Positions 18,219-28,102 are shown, numbered from the stretch's first letter. The stretch is 63,460 bases of DNA from Paraburkholderia nodosa (GCF_001718195.1 NZ_MCNV01000038.1:1-63460), one strand, 5' to 3'. Numbers and translations are program-made. Notes: a model not told the origin generated them from the letters alone.

Positions 18219-19553
18219 ATGTACTGGAACAACAAAGTCATCTGGTCGGAGGGCATGTTCCTTCAGCCGCAGCATCTCCAGCAGCACGACCGGCACGTCG
18301 AGGCGCTGCTCGCGGGCCGCGTGAACGGCCTGCGCGCCTATGGCTGGGGCTTTACGACGCTGGAGATCGACGAGGCGCTGCTCAAGCTCGGCAAGCTGGC
18401 GTTGCGCGCGGCGGCAGGCGTGCTGCCCGACGGCACGCCGTTCAACCTGCCCGCAGACGACGATCTGCCCGAGCCGCTCGACATCCCGGAAAACGCCGCG
18501 AACGTGACCGTCATGCTCGCGCTGCCGGTTCGCCGCGCCGGCGCGCCCGAATCGGGCGGCGACGGGCACGCCGACGATCTCGCGCGTTACGGCGCGGGGG
18601 ACTTCGAAGTGCACGACAGCAACGACGCCGACGCGCCCAGCACGTTGCTGCAGATCGGCAAGCTGCGCCTGCGCCTCGCGCTCGCGCCCGAGGTTGCCAA
18701 CGCGCATGCGTGCGCGGGTGTGGCGCACGTGATCGAGCGCCGCAGCGACGGCCGCGTCGTGCTCGACGACGACTATTGCGCGCCGTGCCTCGACTATCGC
18801 GTGGCGGGGCGCCTCGCGCGCTTCTCGACCGAGCTGGGCGGCCTGCTTCAGCAGCGCGGCGAAGCGCTCGCCGGACGTCTCGCCCAGCCCGACGGCGCGG
18901 GTATGGCCGAAATCGCCGATTTCCTGCTGCTGCAGATCGTCAATCGCGCGCAGCCGCTCGTCACTCACTTCAATGCCATGGATGGTTTGCATCCCGAAGC
19001 GTTCTATCAGTCGTGCATCGCGCTGGCGGGCGAGCTTGCTACGTTCAGCCAGACTGGGCGGCGGCCACCGACGTTCGCAGCATACCGGCACGACCGGCTG
19101 AAGGAGACCTTCGAACCCGTGATCGATGCGCTGCGGCTCGCGCTGTCGCGCGTCGCCGATCCACAGGTCGTGGCGATTGCGCTCGAAGAACGCAAGTATG
19201 GATTGCGGGTGGCGCGCGTTGCGGACCGCACGCTCTTTGCCGGCGCGACCTTCGTGCTCGCGGTGCGGGCGCAGGTGCCGGCCGGCACGCTGATTTCCGC
19301 GTTCACAAGCCAGGTGAAGATCGGCAGCATCGAAAAGATCCGCGATCTCGTGAACCTGCAGCTGCCTGGCATCGCGTTGCGCGCGCTGGCGGTCGCGCCG
19401 CGCCAGTTGCCGTTCCACGCGGGCTACAGCTATTTCGAACTCGACGACCAGGACGAAGCGTGGGCAACGCTTGCCGCTTCGGCGGGCATGGCGCTGCACG
19501 TGGCGGGCGAGTTTCCCGGGCTCACGATGGAACTCTGGGCCATCCGTCATTGA
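18219..19553 (+). CDS. tssK: T6SS baseplate-membrane connector TssK
   Basis: 444 residues, starting with the signature NNKVIWSEGMFLQPQHLQQH and containing FLLLQIVNRAQPLVTHF and HPEAFYQSCIALAGELATF. TssK joins baseplate wedges to the TssL/TssM membrane complex. The ATG at 18219 lies 8 bases after the tagH stop; in many T6SS loci tssJ would sit in this place, and here it does not. Confidence 0.95.
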   Translation: MYWNNKVIWSEGMFLQPQHLQQHDRHVEALLAGRVNGLRAYGWGFTTLEIDEALLKLGKLALRAAAGVLPDGTPFNLPADDDLPEPLDIPENAANVTVMLALPVRRAGAPESGGDGHADDLARYGAGDFEVHDSNDADAPSTLLQIGKLRLRLALAPEVANAHACAGVAHVIERRSDGRVVLDDDYCAPCLDYRVAGRLARFSTELGGLLQQRGEALAGRLAQPDGAGMAEIADFLLLQIVNRAQPLVTHFNAMDGLHPEAFYQSCIALAGELATFSQTGRRPPTFAAYRHDRLKETFEPVIDALRLALSRVADPQVVAIALEERKYGLRVARVADRTLFAGATFVLAVRAQVPAGTLISAFTSQVKIGSIEKIRDLVNLQLPGIALRALAVAPRQLPFHAGYSYFELDDQDEAWATLAASAGMALHVAGEFPGLTMELWAIRH

Positions 19554-19578
19554 AGTCATGCGTGGAGGACCTCTTTCC

Positions 19579-20931
19579 ATGACCGATAGCACAAACGCAC
19601 CGCTCGACGACGCGGACTATCTCGACGCGGCGCGCACGATCCGCATGCCGATGCCGGGGCGCAAGCGCGAACGCACAGGCGGCGCCGAAGCGCAGGCCAC
19701 GCCGCAGCCCAAGCCGCAAGCCGCCGAGCCGGCACTCACGCCGCTCGATGCCTCGGCCGCCGGGCGCAACCCGCTGCTGCGGGCGGCCAATGCGCTGCTG
19801 GAACTCGCGCTCCCGCTGCGCCGCCTGCCGAGCCATCCGGATCTCGACGCGCTGCGCGCGCAACTGATCCAGATGGTGCGCCGCTTCGAGGCCGACGGCC
19901 GAGCGTTCGGCGTGCCCGACACGCAGCTCGGCCCGGCGCGCTATTGCCTGTGCACCTTCATCGACGAGGCCATTGCGGCGACGCCATGGGGCGCAGGGGT
20001 CTGGGGCCGCAGGAGCCTGCTCGTGACGTTTCACAACGAGGCCTCCGGCGGCGAGCGGCTTTTCGTCATGTTGCAGCGGCTCGCGCAAACCCCCGCTGCC
20101 GATATCGACCTGCTCGAACTGATCTATGTGATGCTCGCGCTTGGCTTCGACGGGCGCTACCGGCTCATGGAAGGCGGCAAGCGGCAGCTCGACGAGATTC
20201 GCGAACGCCTTGAACAGATGATCCGCGCGCAACGCGGCCCGGTCGAGCGCGCGCTGTCGCCGCACTGGCAACCCGCGGAGCACGCGCGCGAACGCACGCT
20301 GGGTTTCGTGCCGCTGTGGGTCGCGCTGGCGCTGGCGGCCCTCGTGTTGATGGCGACGAGCCTCGTGCTCGGGCTGCGCATCAACGCGTTCTCCGACCCG
20401 GTGTTCGAGGCGATGCGCGGCATTCGCGTGGCGCCTGCGCCCGTACTCGCGGCAAAGATGCAGGCCGCGCCGAAATTCGCGTCGGCGCTCGATGGCTTTC
20501 TCGCGCCGGAGATCGCGCAAGGGTTGGTCACGGTGGGCGAATCGGGGGACCGCACAACCGTGACCATCAACAACAGCGCCGAAGGCACGCAAATCTTCGC
20601 ATCCGGGAGTGCCGAACTCGACCCGCATTTTGTGCCGCTCGTGCAGCGCATCGGCGAGGCGCTGGCGGACAAGCCGGGCAATGTCGTCGTGATCGGGCAC
20701 ACGGACGATCAGCGCATCGTGTCGGCGCGCTTTCCCTCGAACGTCGCACTCTCGCAGGCGCGCGCGGAGACGGTGCGCGCGATTCTCGCCGCACATCTCG
20801 CGGACCCTGCGCGCGTGAGCGCCGAAGGCCGCGGCGATACCGAGCCGGTCGCATCGAACGATACCGCGACGGGCCGCGCGCGCAACCGCCGCGTGACGAT
20901 CGCCATTCTTGCCCCGGGAGCCGCGCCATGA
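19579..20931 (+). CDS. tssL: T6SS membrane protein TssL with C-terminal OmpA domain
   Basis: 450 residues. DotU domain at about 60-235 (NPLLRAANALLELALPLRRL, YCLCTFIDEAIAATPWG, ERLFVMLQRLAQTP), one transmembrane helix near 244-266, and a periplasmic OmpA-like peptidoglycan-binding domain (about 320-450: VIGHTDDQRI, LSQARAETVRAIL, GRARNRRVTI). This is the extended TssL type that anchors the membrane complex to the cell wall by itself. Its 3' end overlaps tssM by 4 bases. Confidence 0.95.
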   Translation: MTDSTNAPLDDADYLDAARTIRMPMPGRKRERTGGAEAQATPQPKPQAAEPALTPLDASAAGRNPLLRAANALLELALPLRRLPSHPDLDALRAQLIQMVRRFEADGRAFGVPDTQLGPARYCLCTFIDEAIAATPWGAGVWGRRSLLVTFHNEASGGERLFVMLQRLAQTPAADIDLLELIYVMLALGFDGRYRLMEGGKRQLDEIRERLEQMIRAQRGPVERALSPHWQPAEHARERTLGFVPLWVALALAALVLMATSLVLGLRINAFSDPVFEAMRGIRVAPAPVLAAKMQAAPKFASALDGFLAPEIAQGLVTVGESGDRTTVTINNSAEGTQIFASGSAELDPHFVPLVQRIGEALADKPGNVVVIGHTDDQRIVSARFPSNVALSQARAETVRAILAAHLADPARVSAEGRGDTEPVASNDTATGRARNRRVTIAILAPGAAP

Positions 20932-23900
20932 AGTGGATCCAGGGGTTCAAAAGGCCCGCTGTCGTCACGTTTGCGGGCGTACTCGCGCTTTGTGCGCTGG
21001 TCTGGTTCGAAGGGCCGCTCGTGGCGTTCAACGGCACGGCGCCGTTCGAGAGCAGCGCCAGGCGCTGGAGCGTGATTGCGCTCATTCTCGCGTGCTGGGC
21101 GCTATATTGGGGCGTCCGGTTTGCAAAAACACGCATCGCCAGTTCGACGTTCGTGCAGCGCCTCGTTGCCGATGCGCTCGACCCCGCGAAACACGCACCG
21201 GACCCCGCGCGCAAGGCCGCCGACGCCGACGTCGCGGCGCTGCGCACGCGCTTCGAAGCGGCGCTGAAGACACTGCGCGACTCGCGCACACCTGCCGGCG
21301 GCGCGCGCGGCATGCGGCGCATCTTCGCGTGGCTCGCTCCACGCCGCGAAACGCTCTACGACTTGCCGTGGTATCTCTTCGTCGGCGCGCCGGGCGCGGG
21401 CAAGACGACCGCACTCGCGCATTCGGGGCTGCGCTTCCCGCTCGCGGACCGGCTCGGCGCGCAGGCGGTGGGCGGCGTGGGCGGCACACGCAACTGCGAC
21501 TGGTGGTTCACGGACCACGCCGTGCTGCTCGACACTGCCGGCCGCTTCACCACGCAGGACAGCCACGAGCAGGCCGATCGCGGCGCATGGCTCGGCTTTC
21601 TCGGGCTGCTGCGCAAGTACCGGCCGCGCCGTCCGCTCGACGGCGTGATGGCCGTGGTTTCGGCCGCCGATCTGCTGCAACAGTCCGACGCCGCGCGCGC
21701 CACCTATGCCGCCGCAATCCGCGAGCGCCTTTCCGAACTGAACCAGCAACTCGGTGTGCATCTGCCGGTGTATGTCGTCGTGACGAAAACCGACATGCTT
21801 GCAGGCTTCTCCGAGTATTTCGACGACTTTGGGCGCGACGAGCGCGAGCAGGTGTGGGGTATGACGTTTCCGCTCGCATCGGAGAACGAGGCGGGCGAAG
21901 GCAGTGCGCCGCTCGCGCGGTTCTCCGAAGCGTTCGGCTTGCTGCACGCGCAACTGCAAGGCCGCGTGCTGCAACGCATGCAGCAGGAAACCGACCCGCG
22001 GCGGCGCGCGCTGATCTATGCCTTCCCGCAGCAGTTCGCGGGCATCGAGCGCGCGTTGCGGCGGTTTCTCGAAGAGGCATTCGGCGAGTCTCGTTTCGCA
22101 CGCGCGCCGTCGCTGCGCGGCGTGTACTTCACGAGCGGCACGCAGAGCGGACGTCCACTCGACCGCATGATGAGCGCGATGGCCGCATCGCTCGGCTTGA
22201 GCCGCGAGGTCGTGATGGCGGACGCCTCGAGCGGCCGCGCGTATTTCGTCAAGCGGCTGCTGCGCGACGTGATCTTCGCCGAACAGGGCATCGCGGGGAG
22301 CGACCCGCGCGCGGTGCGGAGGCGCACGCGCTTTCAGCAGGCCGCAATCGCAGGCATCGCCGTGTTGCTGGCGGCTGGACTGATCGTCCTGATCGCGAGC
22401 GATCGCGCAAATCGCCGCTTCGTCGATGAAAGCCGTCAGCAGATCGCGGCGCTCGCCGAGCTTGCGAAGAAAACCAGTGCGGGCGACAGTCCGCTTGCGG
22501 TCCTGCCGCTGCTCGACGCCGCGCGCGATTTGCCCGGCGGCGAAGCGGAGCGTGCTTCGCGTGACACGCCGTGGTGGGCGGGCCTGGGTCTCGATCAGCG
22601 CCAGAAGCTCGGCCTGGAAGCGCAGCGCCTGTATCAGCGCCTGCTGCGGCAGACCTTGCTGCCGATCGTCGTGCAACGCATGGAGGACGAGCTTCGCCGC
22701 GGCAACACGGAAGACCCGGCCACGCTCTATGAAGCCCTGCGTGCGTACCTGATGCTGGGCGACCCGACGCATTTCGACCCGGACGCGCTGCAGGTCTGGG
22801 CGCTGCGTACCTGGCGAACGGGTTCGATGAAAGATGCGAGCGACGCGCAGCGCGCGGACATCGAGCAGCATTTGCAGGCGCTGTTCCGGCGTGGCGAGTT
22901 CGATTCGAACTTGCCGCTCGATCAGAACCTCATCGCGCAGGCGCGCGCCGTGCTCAATCGCGTGCCGCTCGCGCAGCGCCTGAACGGCCGTATCGATCAG
23001 CAACTCGCGCAGCTGCGCCTGCCGGATTTCACCGTGGCGAAAGCGGCGGGGCCGAGCGGGCAGATCGTGTTCGTGAGACGGAGCGGCGCGCCGCTCACGC
23101 AAGGCATAGAGGGCGCCTATACGCGTGCGGGCTTCGACGCGTTCGTGCGCTTGCGCGAAGAGGCGCTCGCCAATCTGTCGAAGGACGACTGGGTGCTCGG
23201 CGCGGGCCAGACGCATACGGATGCGCAAAGCACCGACGCATTGCGCGCGGCGCTCACGCGGCTCTACAGCGAGGAGGCGATGCGCCAGTGGGACGCGCTG
23301 CTTGCCGATATCGCCGTCGTGCCGTTCAGCGCGCCGGATCAGGGCGCGCGCATCGCGAACCTGCTCGGCTCGGCGACTTCGCCGTTGCGCGCGCTGATTC
23401 AGGCCGTCGCGCGTGAAACGACCTTCACGCCGCCTGCCGCCGCGCCCGGCAAGCTCGACGCGCTCGAAAAGCGCATCGGCGCGGAAGCGGAGCAGCCTGC
23501 CGCGCCGACACCCGTCGATACGCATTTTCAGGCGCTGCACGATCTAGCCGGCGCGGCGCTGGACGAATACATCAACGCGCTCAAGGACGCCGCAGCGACC
23601 CTGCAGGCGGAAGACACGGCGCGCAGGCAGTCGCTGCCGCCGCCCGCCACGGGCCCGCTCGACCGCCTGAAGCTGCTCTCGCAGAACGCGCCCGCGCCGC
23701 TCGCGGCGGTGCTGCAAGGCGTAGCGGGCGACGCCGATACCGTGCAGATCCAGGGCCAGCGCGCGCAATTGCAAACGCTTTGGGCCACGACCGTCGCGCC
23801 CGCGTGCAAGCAGGCGCTCGACGGCCGTTACCCGCTCGTGAGGACTTCGACGCGCGACGCCGCGCCCGACGACTTCGCGCGCGTGCTGGCGCCCGGCGGC

Positions 23901-24452
23901 TTGATCGACGCGTTCTTCCAGAAGAATCTGCAGAATCGGGTGGATACGTCCGGCGCGGTGTGGAAGTGGCGGCCCGAAGCGAAAGCCCTCGGCATGTCCG
24001 ACGACGTGCCGGTGGCGTTCCAGCGTGCGGCGACGTTGCGGGATGCTTTGTTTCGCGACGGCGGCCACGACGTGTCCGTGCATTTCTCGGCGAAAGTGGT
24101 TTCGCTCGATCCTTCGCTGAAGCGCTTCGTGCTCGATGTCGACGGCACCCAACTGAGCGCGACGAGCGATGCGCCCAACGCCACCGCCGCCTTCCAGTGG
24201 CCGAGCGGGAAGGGCACGGGGCAGGCGCATGTCGAACTCGATCCCGCGACGACGACGCCGCCTCGCGCGGACGGACCCTGGGCGCTGTTCCATCTGCTCG
24301 ACACCGCGCGTATCGAGCAGGCCGGACAGGCCGATCATTTCAATGCGACGTTCGACGACGGCAAGGTCAAGCTCGCGCTCGTTGCCGGCAGCGTGGAGAA
24401 TCCGTTGCGCGCGGGCGTGCTCACTGGCTTTCGTTGCCCGGCCTCGCTATGA
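20928..24452 (+). CDS. tssM: T6SS inner-membrane protein TssM (IcmF)
   Basis: 1174 residues. Two N-terminal helices (about 10-65), a cytoplasmic NTPase-like domain with an intact Walker A (GAPGAGKT, about 153-160) and the NKxD-like VVTKTDMLAG, a third helix near 465-490, and a long periplasmic region ending in the conserved C-terminal beta domain. TssM is the main trans-envelope channel and normally contacts the outer-membrane lipoprotein TssJ, which is not seen here. The ATG at 20928 overlaps tssL; the longer frame upstream is a shadow of tssL. Confidence 0.95.
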   Translation: MKWIQGFKRPAVVTFAGVLALCALVWFEGPLVAFNGTAPFESSARRWSVIALILACWALYWGVRFAKTRIASSTFVQRLVADALDPAKHAPDPARKAADADVAALRTRFEAALKTLRDSRTPAGGARGMRRIFAWLAPRRETLYDLPWYLFVGAPGAGKTTALAHSGLRFPLADRLGAQAVGGVGGTRNCDWWFTDHAVLLDTAGRFTTQDSHEQADRGAWLGFLGLLRKYRPRRPLDGVMAVVSAADLLQQSDAARATYAAAIRERLSELNQQLGVHLPVYVVVTKTDMLAGFSEYFDDFGRDEREQVWGMTFPLASENEAGEGSAPLARFSEAFGLLHAQLQGRVLQRMQQETDPRRRALIYAFPQQFAGIERALRRFLEEAFGESRFARAPSLRGVYFTSGTQSGRPLDRMMSAMAASLGLSREVVMADASSGRAYFVKRLLRDVIFAEQGIAGSDPRAVRRRTRFQQAAIAGIAVLLAAGLIVLIASDRANRRFVDESRQQIAALAELAKKTSAGDSPLAVLPLLDAARDLPGGEAERASRDTPWWAGLGLDQRQKLGLEAQRLYQRLLRQTLLPIVVQRMEDELRRGNTEDPATLYEALRAYLMLGDPTHFDPDALQVWALRTWRTGSMKDASDAQRADIEQHLQALFRRGEFDSNLPLDQNLIAQARAVLNRVPLAQRLNGRIDQQLAQLRLPDFTVAKAAGPSGQIVFVRRSGAPLTQGIEGAYTRAGFDAFVRLREEALANLSKDDWVLGAGQTHTDAQSTDALRAALTRLYSEEAMRQWDALLADIAVVPFSAPDQGARIANLLGSATSPLRALIQAVARETTFTPPAAAPGKLDALEKRIGAEAEQPAAPTPVDTHFQALHDLAGAALDEYINALKDAAATLQAEDTARRQSLPPPATGPLDRLKLLSQNAPAPLAAVLQGVAGDADTVQIQGQRAQLQTLWATTVAPACKQALDGRYPLVRTSTRDAAPDDFARVLAPGGLIDAFFQKNLQNRVDTSGAVWKWRPEAKALGMSDDVPVAFQRAATLRDALFRDGGHDVSVHFSAKVVSLDPSLKRFVLDVDGTQLSATSDAPNATAAFQWPSGKGTGQAHVELDPATTTPPRADGPWALFHLLDTARIEQAGQADHFNATFDDGKVKLALVAGSVENPLRAGVLTGFRCPASL

Positions 24453-25009
24453 ACGCAGCATCTCGAATCGACGCCGGTTTTTACGGCAAGGTCCGCACAC
24501 ATGGCGATTTCGTCGGACGCGGCCTTTCCGCGGCTTTCGTCGGCCGTTGGGACGCGTGGTTGCAACGCGGTCTGCTGGCCGCGCGCGAACGCCATGCCGG
24601 AGGCTGGCTCGAGCGCTATCTGGAGATGCCCGTGTGGCGCTTTTCGGCTCCGCCCTCCGTGATCGACGACTACGCGTGCACCGGCGTGCTCATGCCAGGC
24701 ATCGACGCCGTGGGGCGCTATTTTCCATTCGTGATCGCGCGGCAAATCGAAGGCGCAGCGCGTGCCGTCGATTCGCGCTGGCACGTCGAGGCATGTGCGC
24801 TTGCCCTCTCGACGCTGGCGCCTTCGTTTTCGCTCACGGCGTTCGAGTCGAAACTTGCTACGCTGCACGAGCAGCCAGTCGCACTGGCATCGTGCGAGGG
24901 CGCCAGCCTGTGGTGGACTCAGGAAGGCAGTGCGATGCATCGGCACGAGGGTGCGCTCGATCCGAGCTTGTTCCTGGACCTGCTCGAAGCGTACGACATC
25001 GCACGCTAG
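24449..25009 (+). CDS. tagF: T6SS-associated protein TagF
   Basis: 186 residues. Matches the TagF family start GFYGKVRTHGDFVGRGL and the YLEMPVWRFSAPP and GVLMPGIDAVGRYFPFVIA motifs. In Pseudomonas and Agrobacterium, TagF represses the T6SS post-translationally, working through the FHA protein; in some species it is fused to the phosphatase PppA. No phosphatase domain is present here and no pppA gene is visible. Starts within the tssM stop (4-base overlap) and its own stop shares a CTAG with the stop of the kinase gene on the other strand. Confidence 0.92.
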   Translation: MNAASRIDAGFYGKVRTHGDFVGRGLSAAFVGRWDAWLQRGLLAARERHAGGWLERYLEMPVWRFSAPPSVIDDYACTGVLMPGIDAVGRYFPFVIARQIEGAARAVDSRWHVEACALALSTLAPSFSLTAFESKLATLHEQPVALASCEGASLWWTQEGSAMHRHEGALDPSLFLDLLEAYDIAR

Positions 25010-26343
25010 TCGCTGTCCACATCCCATTCGCGACGCAGCGTTTCGCGGTGCGGCTCCGGCACCGCGTCGAGCAGTTGCGTGTGGAAAGTGCGCAGATCGG
25101 TGGCGCGATCGGCGGCGCGGCGCGCCACGATACGGGCGACGGGGCCCAGCAGCGTCGAGAGGCGCGAGGCGGCTTCGTTCACGCTTTCGGCGCTGACTGT
25201 CTGCGGGCCGATCGTGCGCGGCGCGCCCGCGCCTACCGGAATCAATAGCGAATCGAAGTCGCGTCGCGCATCGTCGTTGGGCAAGTGGGCGCTCAGGCGT
25301 TCGCGCAGCGTATCGATGTTCGTCGCCCCTACGCACGCTCGCCGTACCAGCAACGACGCCACGGGCCCGACATGGCTCGCCAGGCGCTTCTCCAGATGCG
25401 CGACGAGTTGGGGATCGAGTTGGGTCCGCGTTGGCGGCGCGGGAAACGGCGATTCGAGAGCCGCCTGCACAAGCACCGTTCGTTCGGCATCCTCATGGAC
25501 GCCGGCAGCGAGTGCCGCAAGCAGCGTATCGCGCCAATCGCGCGCACCGGCGTAGCGCCCTTGCGGGCGCTTCTCCATGCCCTTCATCACCAGTTCGTCA
25601 ACGTAGGCAGGCAAGCCGGGCACGAGCGCCGAAGGGGGAGGCGGCATCTCATCGAGAATCTTGTGCATCACGGCGCCCGCCGTTCCCGTGAACGGGCATA
25701 TGCCGGTGAGCATTTCATAGAGCACGACTGCCGCGCTAAAGAGATCGGAGCGTGCGTCGACAGCGTCGCCGGTGAACTGCTCCGGCGACATATAGCTCGG
25801 CGTGCCGAGCAGCGTGCCGGTTTGCGTGAGCTTGGACGTGTCGAGTTGCGCGATGCCGAAGTCCGCGACCTTGCATTCGCCGCGCGGCGAGATCAGCAGA
25901 TTGGCGGGCTTGACGTCGCGGTGAACGATGCCTGCGCCGTGCGCGTAGTCGAGTGCGTCGAGCAACTGCGCGAACCAGCGCAGGGCGGCCAGCGGATTCA
26001 TCTGCGTGCCCGCGCGCGCGTGCTGCGCGAGATGCGCAGCGAGGGTTTCGCCGCGCACATATTCCATCGTGATAAAGGCGGTGTCGCCCGTTTCGCCATA
26101 GTCGTACACCGCAACGATGTGCGGATGGGCGAGACGTCCCGCGGCGCGCGCTTCGTTCAGAAAGCGCGCGGTGAGTTCGTGATCCGCTTCGCCGTTCGCA
26201 GGCCGCTGAATAGTCTTGAGCGCCACCTTGCGCTCGATGCGCGGGTCGAACGCCAGATACACCACGCCCATTGCGCCGCGCCCGAGTACGCGCTCGATCA
26301 CGTAGCGGTCGAAGGTCGCGGGGATGTCGGCGGAGTGGGACAT
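25006..26343 (-). CDS. Soluble Ser/Thr protein kinase (PpkA/PknB type)
   Basis: 445 residues. A complete Hanks kinase domain covers about 13-275: glycine loop GRGAMGVVYLAFD, Lys43, Glu64, catalytic HRDVKPANL (Asp143), DFG at 161-163 and APE-region TPSYMSPEQF. About 170 further residues are helical and charged with no transmembrane segment, so unlike P. aeruginosa PpkA it has no periplasmic sensor of its own. Expected to phosphorylate TagH or other T6SS parts (inference from the position next to tagF). It starts 3 bases after the stop of the haem-binding HAMP protein, suggesting that protein is its sensor. Confidence 0.9.
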   Translation of the reverse strand: MSHSADIPATFDRYVIERVLGRGAMGVVYLAFDPRIERKVALKTIQRPANGEADHELTARFLNEARAAGRLAHPHIVAVYDYGETGDTAFITMEYVRGETLAAHLAQHARAGTQMNPLAALRWFAQLLDALDYAHGAGIVHRDVKPANLLISPRGECKVADFGIAQLDTSKLTQTGTLLGTPSYMSPEQFTGDAVDARSDLFSAAVVLYEMLTGICPFTGTAGAVMHKILDEMPPPPSALVPGLPAYVDELVMKGMEKRPQGRYAGARDWRDTLLAALAAGVHEDAERTVLVQAALESPFPAPPTRTQLDPQLVAHLEKRLASHVGPVASLLVRRACVGATNIDTLRERLSAHLPNDDARRDFDSLLIPVGAGAPRTIGPQTVSAESVNEAASRLSTLLGPVARIVARRAADRATDLRTFHTQLLDAVPEPHRETLRREWDVDSD

Positions 26344-26346
26344 CGC

Positions 26347-27240
26347 TTACGTCTGCTCTTCGTCGAGAATGCGGAACGCTTCGATGAGGCTGGTCTGCAT
26401 GCGTCCGAAGGACACCGCAAGCGAGGCGATTTCGTCCGATCCGCCCGTTGGCAGCGTGGTCGCGTCGAGCTTGCCGAGGCTCATTTCGTCGGCGGCGCGA
26501 GACAGCGCACGAATGGGACGCGTGATCAGCACGTGCATCATCACGTTCATGACGATCAGCACGACCGCGAACACGCCGGTGAGCGAAAGCATGAACGTGC
26601 GCCAGACGGCGCGCCCGCGCGCAATGGGCTGCGCCATCGGCACGGACACGAACTCCGCGCCGATCACCTCGTTCATGGTCCAGCCGAAGCCGTTCGAGGT
26701 GCCGTACTTCTCGATCATCGTCGCGGGCGCGGCGTTCGGCGTGCTATGGCACTGCATGCAGGCAGTGTCGGTAATGCTGCTGGGCCGCGCGAGGAAGAAC
26801 GAACGGCCGCCTGGCGCGTCGCGCTGGCCGCTCAGTTCCTTGAGTTCCGGATGATCGTGCAGATGCCGGATGACGTCGGTCTCCCAGTCGGTCGGGCGGT
26901 CGCGCGGATTGGTCGGGTTGAGCATCGTGGCGTTGTACGAGAAGTTCGGGAAGTCCTTTCCCAGCAGTTTGAGCATCTCGATAGCCGAAAACGCGGGGAT
27001 CGATTCGGGCACGAAGCTGTACTTGATTTGCGTGGCGAGCAACGGCGTGACGTGCGCCGCGGTGTAGCTCTGCATCGACGATGCGGCGCTCGCGAGGATG
27101 TTGGCGTCGTGCGCGGTTTCTTCGAGCGCCTGCCTTTGCAGCAGTCGGTCGGAGACCACGCCGATGACCACCAGCGCGATCGCGAAGATGATCAGGAATA
27201 CCAGGTTGAATTTGACGCTGAGCGAGAGTCCGGGCTTCAT
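26347..27240 (-). CDS. Membrane haem-c sensor-like protein with DUF3365 and HAMP domains
   Basis: 297 residues. Transmembrane helix 1 (about 10-30), a periplasmic DUF3365 (Tll0287-like) domain with one c-type haem motif CMQCH at 161-165, helix 2 (about 216-238), then a cytoplasmic HAMP domain (about 239-292: LITRPIRALSRAADEMSLG) and nothing more. Related proteins carry histidine-kinase or cyclase outputs; here the output domain is missing and the next gene, 3 bases on, encodes a free kinase. Likely a periplasmic redox or gas sensor (inference). Confidence 0.85.
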   Translation of the reverse strand: MKPGLSLSVKFNLVFLIIFAIALVVIGVVSDRLLQRQALEETAHDANILASAASSMQSYTAAHVTPLLATQIKYSFVPESIPAFSAIEMLKLLGKDFPNFSYNATMLNPTNPRDRPTDWETDVIRHLHDHPELKELSGQRDAPGGRSFFLARPSSITDTACMQCHSTPNAAPATMIEKYGTSNGFGWTMNEVIGAEFVSVPMAQPIARGRAVWRTFMLSLTGVFAVVLIVMNVMMHVLITRPIRALSRAADEMSLGKLDATTLPTGGSDEIASLAVSFGRMQTSLIEAFRILDEEQT

Positions 27241-27259
27241 GGCAGTGAAGGATCGAGCC

Positions 27260-28102
27260 TTAGGGATAGCGCACGTTGTGAACGCCCGGGCCCGGGCGCG
27301 CTGGCGGATAGAGCAGGGCGCGCCAGTCGGGCAGGGTATTCAGATGCGCTTGAACATCGTGGCGAAATGCACGATCGGTCAGACGCGAGCGAAAGCGTGC
27401 GGGAAAGCTCTTGCGCGCGGGCAGCTTGCTGTCCAGCCACCGCGCGACGTCGCCGTAAGTCGCGGCGTGCGAGGGCGGCGCAATGTGTGCGGGCCTGGCG
27501 ACGGCGAGCGGCTGCAAGGCGTCGCGAAACGCGACCGGCATGGTCGTGACGAAAGCGTCGGTGGGGCGCGCCGATATTTGCACACGGCCCGTGCTGTCGA
27601 TGCTCGCGAAACGGCCGTTTGGTAGCGACGTGGGCGGCTTAGCCGCTAAGGTCTGCGTGCCGGTTTCGCTGAATACGTTGACCGTTTGCGTGTTATCGGG
27701 CGCTGCGATGATCGCAGCCGCGCTCGCTCCAATATCGAGCGATCCGGGTTCCGTGTCCACGCGCACCTGGGCACAAGGCGCGCTTGCGCACGCGGCAGCC
27801 GCGATCTTCAGCCAGCCGCTGAGCAAGGCGACATGTCCGTCGGCCATGAGCATCGCGCGAGTTCGCGGACCGAGCGCGACGAGCGTGCCGTGCTCGTCCT
27901 GCAGATGCGCAACGCCATCACGCGATTCGAGTAGATCGCCGTCGCGCAAGGTGTCGCCCGCCGCTGCCGAAGTCACGCTCGCGCCGCGCACGACGCCGAT
28001 GGGTGCATCGCTGCTCGCGAGCCGCCAGGCGGCGTGCGCAGGCGATGCAAGCGCCGCCGCGATGACGATGCCCGCTGCCCAGAGGTGCAATCGATGAATC
28101 AT
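27260..28102 (-). CDS. Exported FecR-like protein
   Basis: 280 residues with a signal peptide (cleavage near residue 24, ASPAHA). The mature N-terminal half has a FecR/LysM-associated beta pattern (GASVTSAAAGDTLRDGDLLES, then GTLVALGPRTRAMLM and the later GSLDIGASAAAIIA). The C-terminal half holds AFRDALQPL and DVARWLDS, which I cannot assign. Lies 19 bases upstream of the haem sensor gene in the same direction, so it probably belongs to the same envelope signalling unit. The FecR call is from pattern, not an alignment. Confidence 0.65.
   Translation of the reverse strand: MIHRLHLWAAGIVIAAALASPAHAAWRLASSDAPIGVVRGASVTSAAAGDTLRDGDLLESRDGVAHLQDEHGTLVALGPRTRAMLMADGHVALLSGWLKIAAAACASAPCAQVRVDTEPGSLDIGASAAAIIAAPDNTQTVNVFSETGTQTLAAKPPTSLPNGRFASIDSTGRVQISARPTDAFVTTMPVAFRDALQPLAVARPAHIAPPSHAATYGDVARWLDSKLPARKSFPARFRSRLTDRAFRHDVQAHLNTLPDWRALLYPPARPGPGVHNVRYP

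Noticed and set aside
21102..23540. 812-codon minus-strand frame inside tssM
   Set aside because: Antisense shadow produced by high GC and codon bias; no motif, start or conservation signal.
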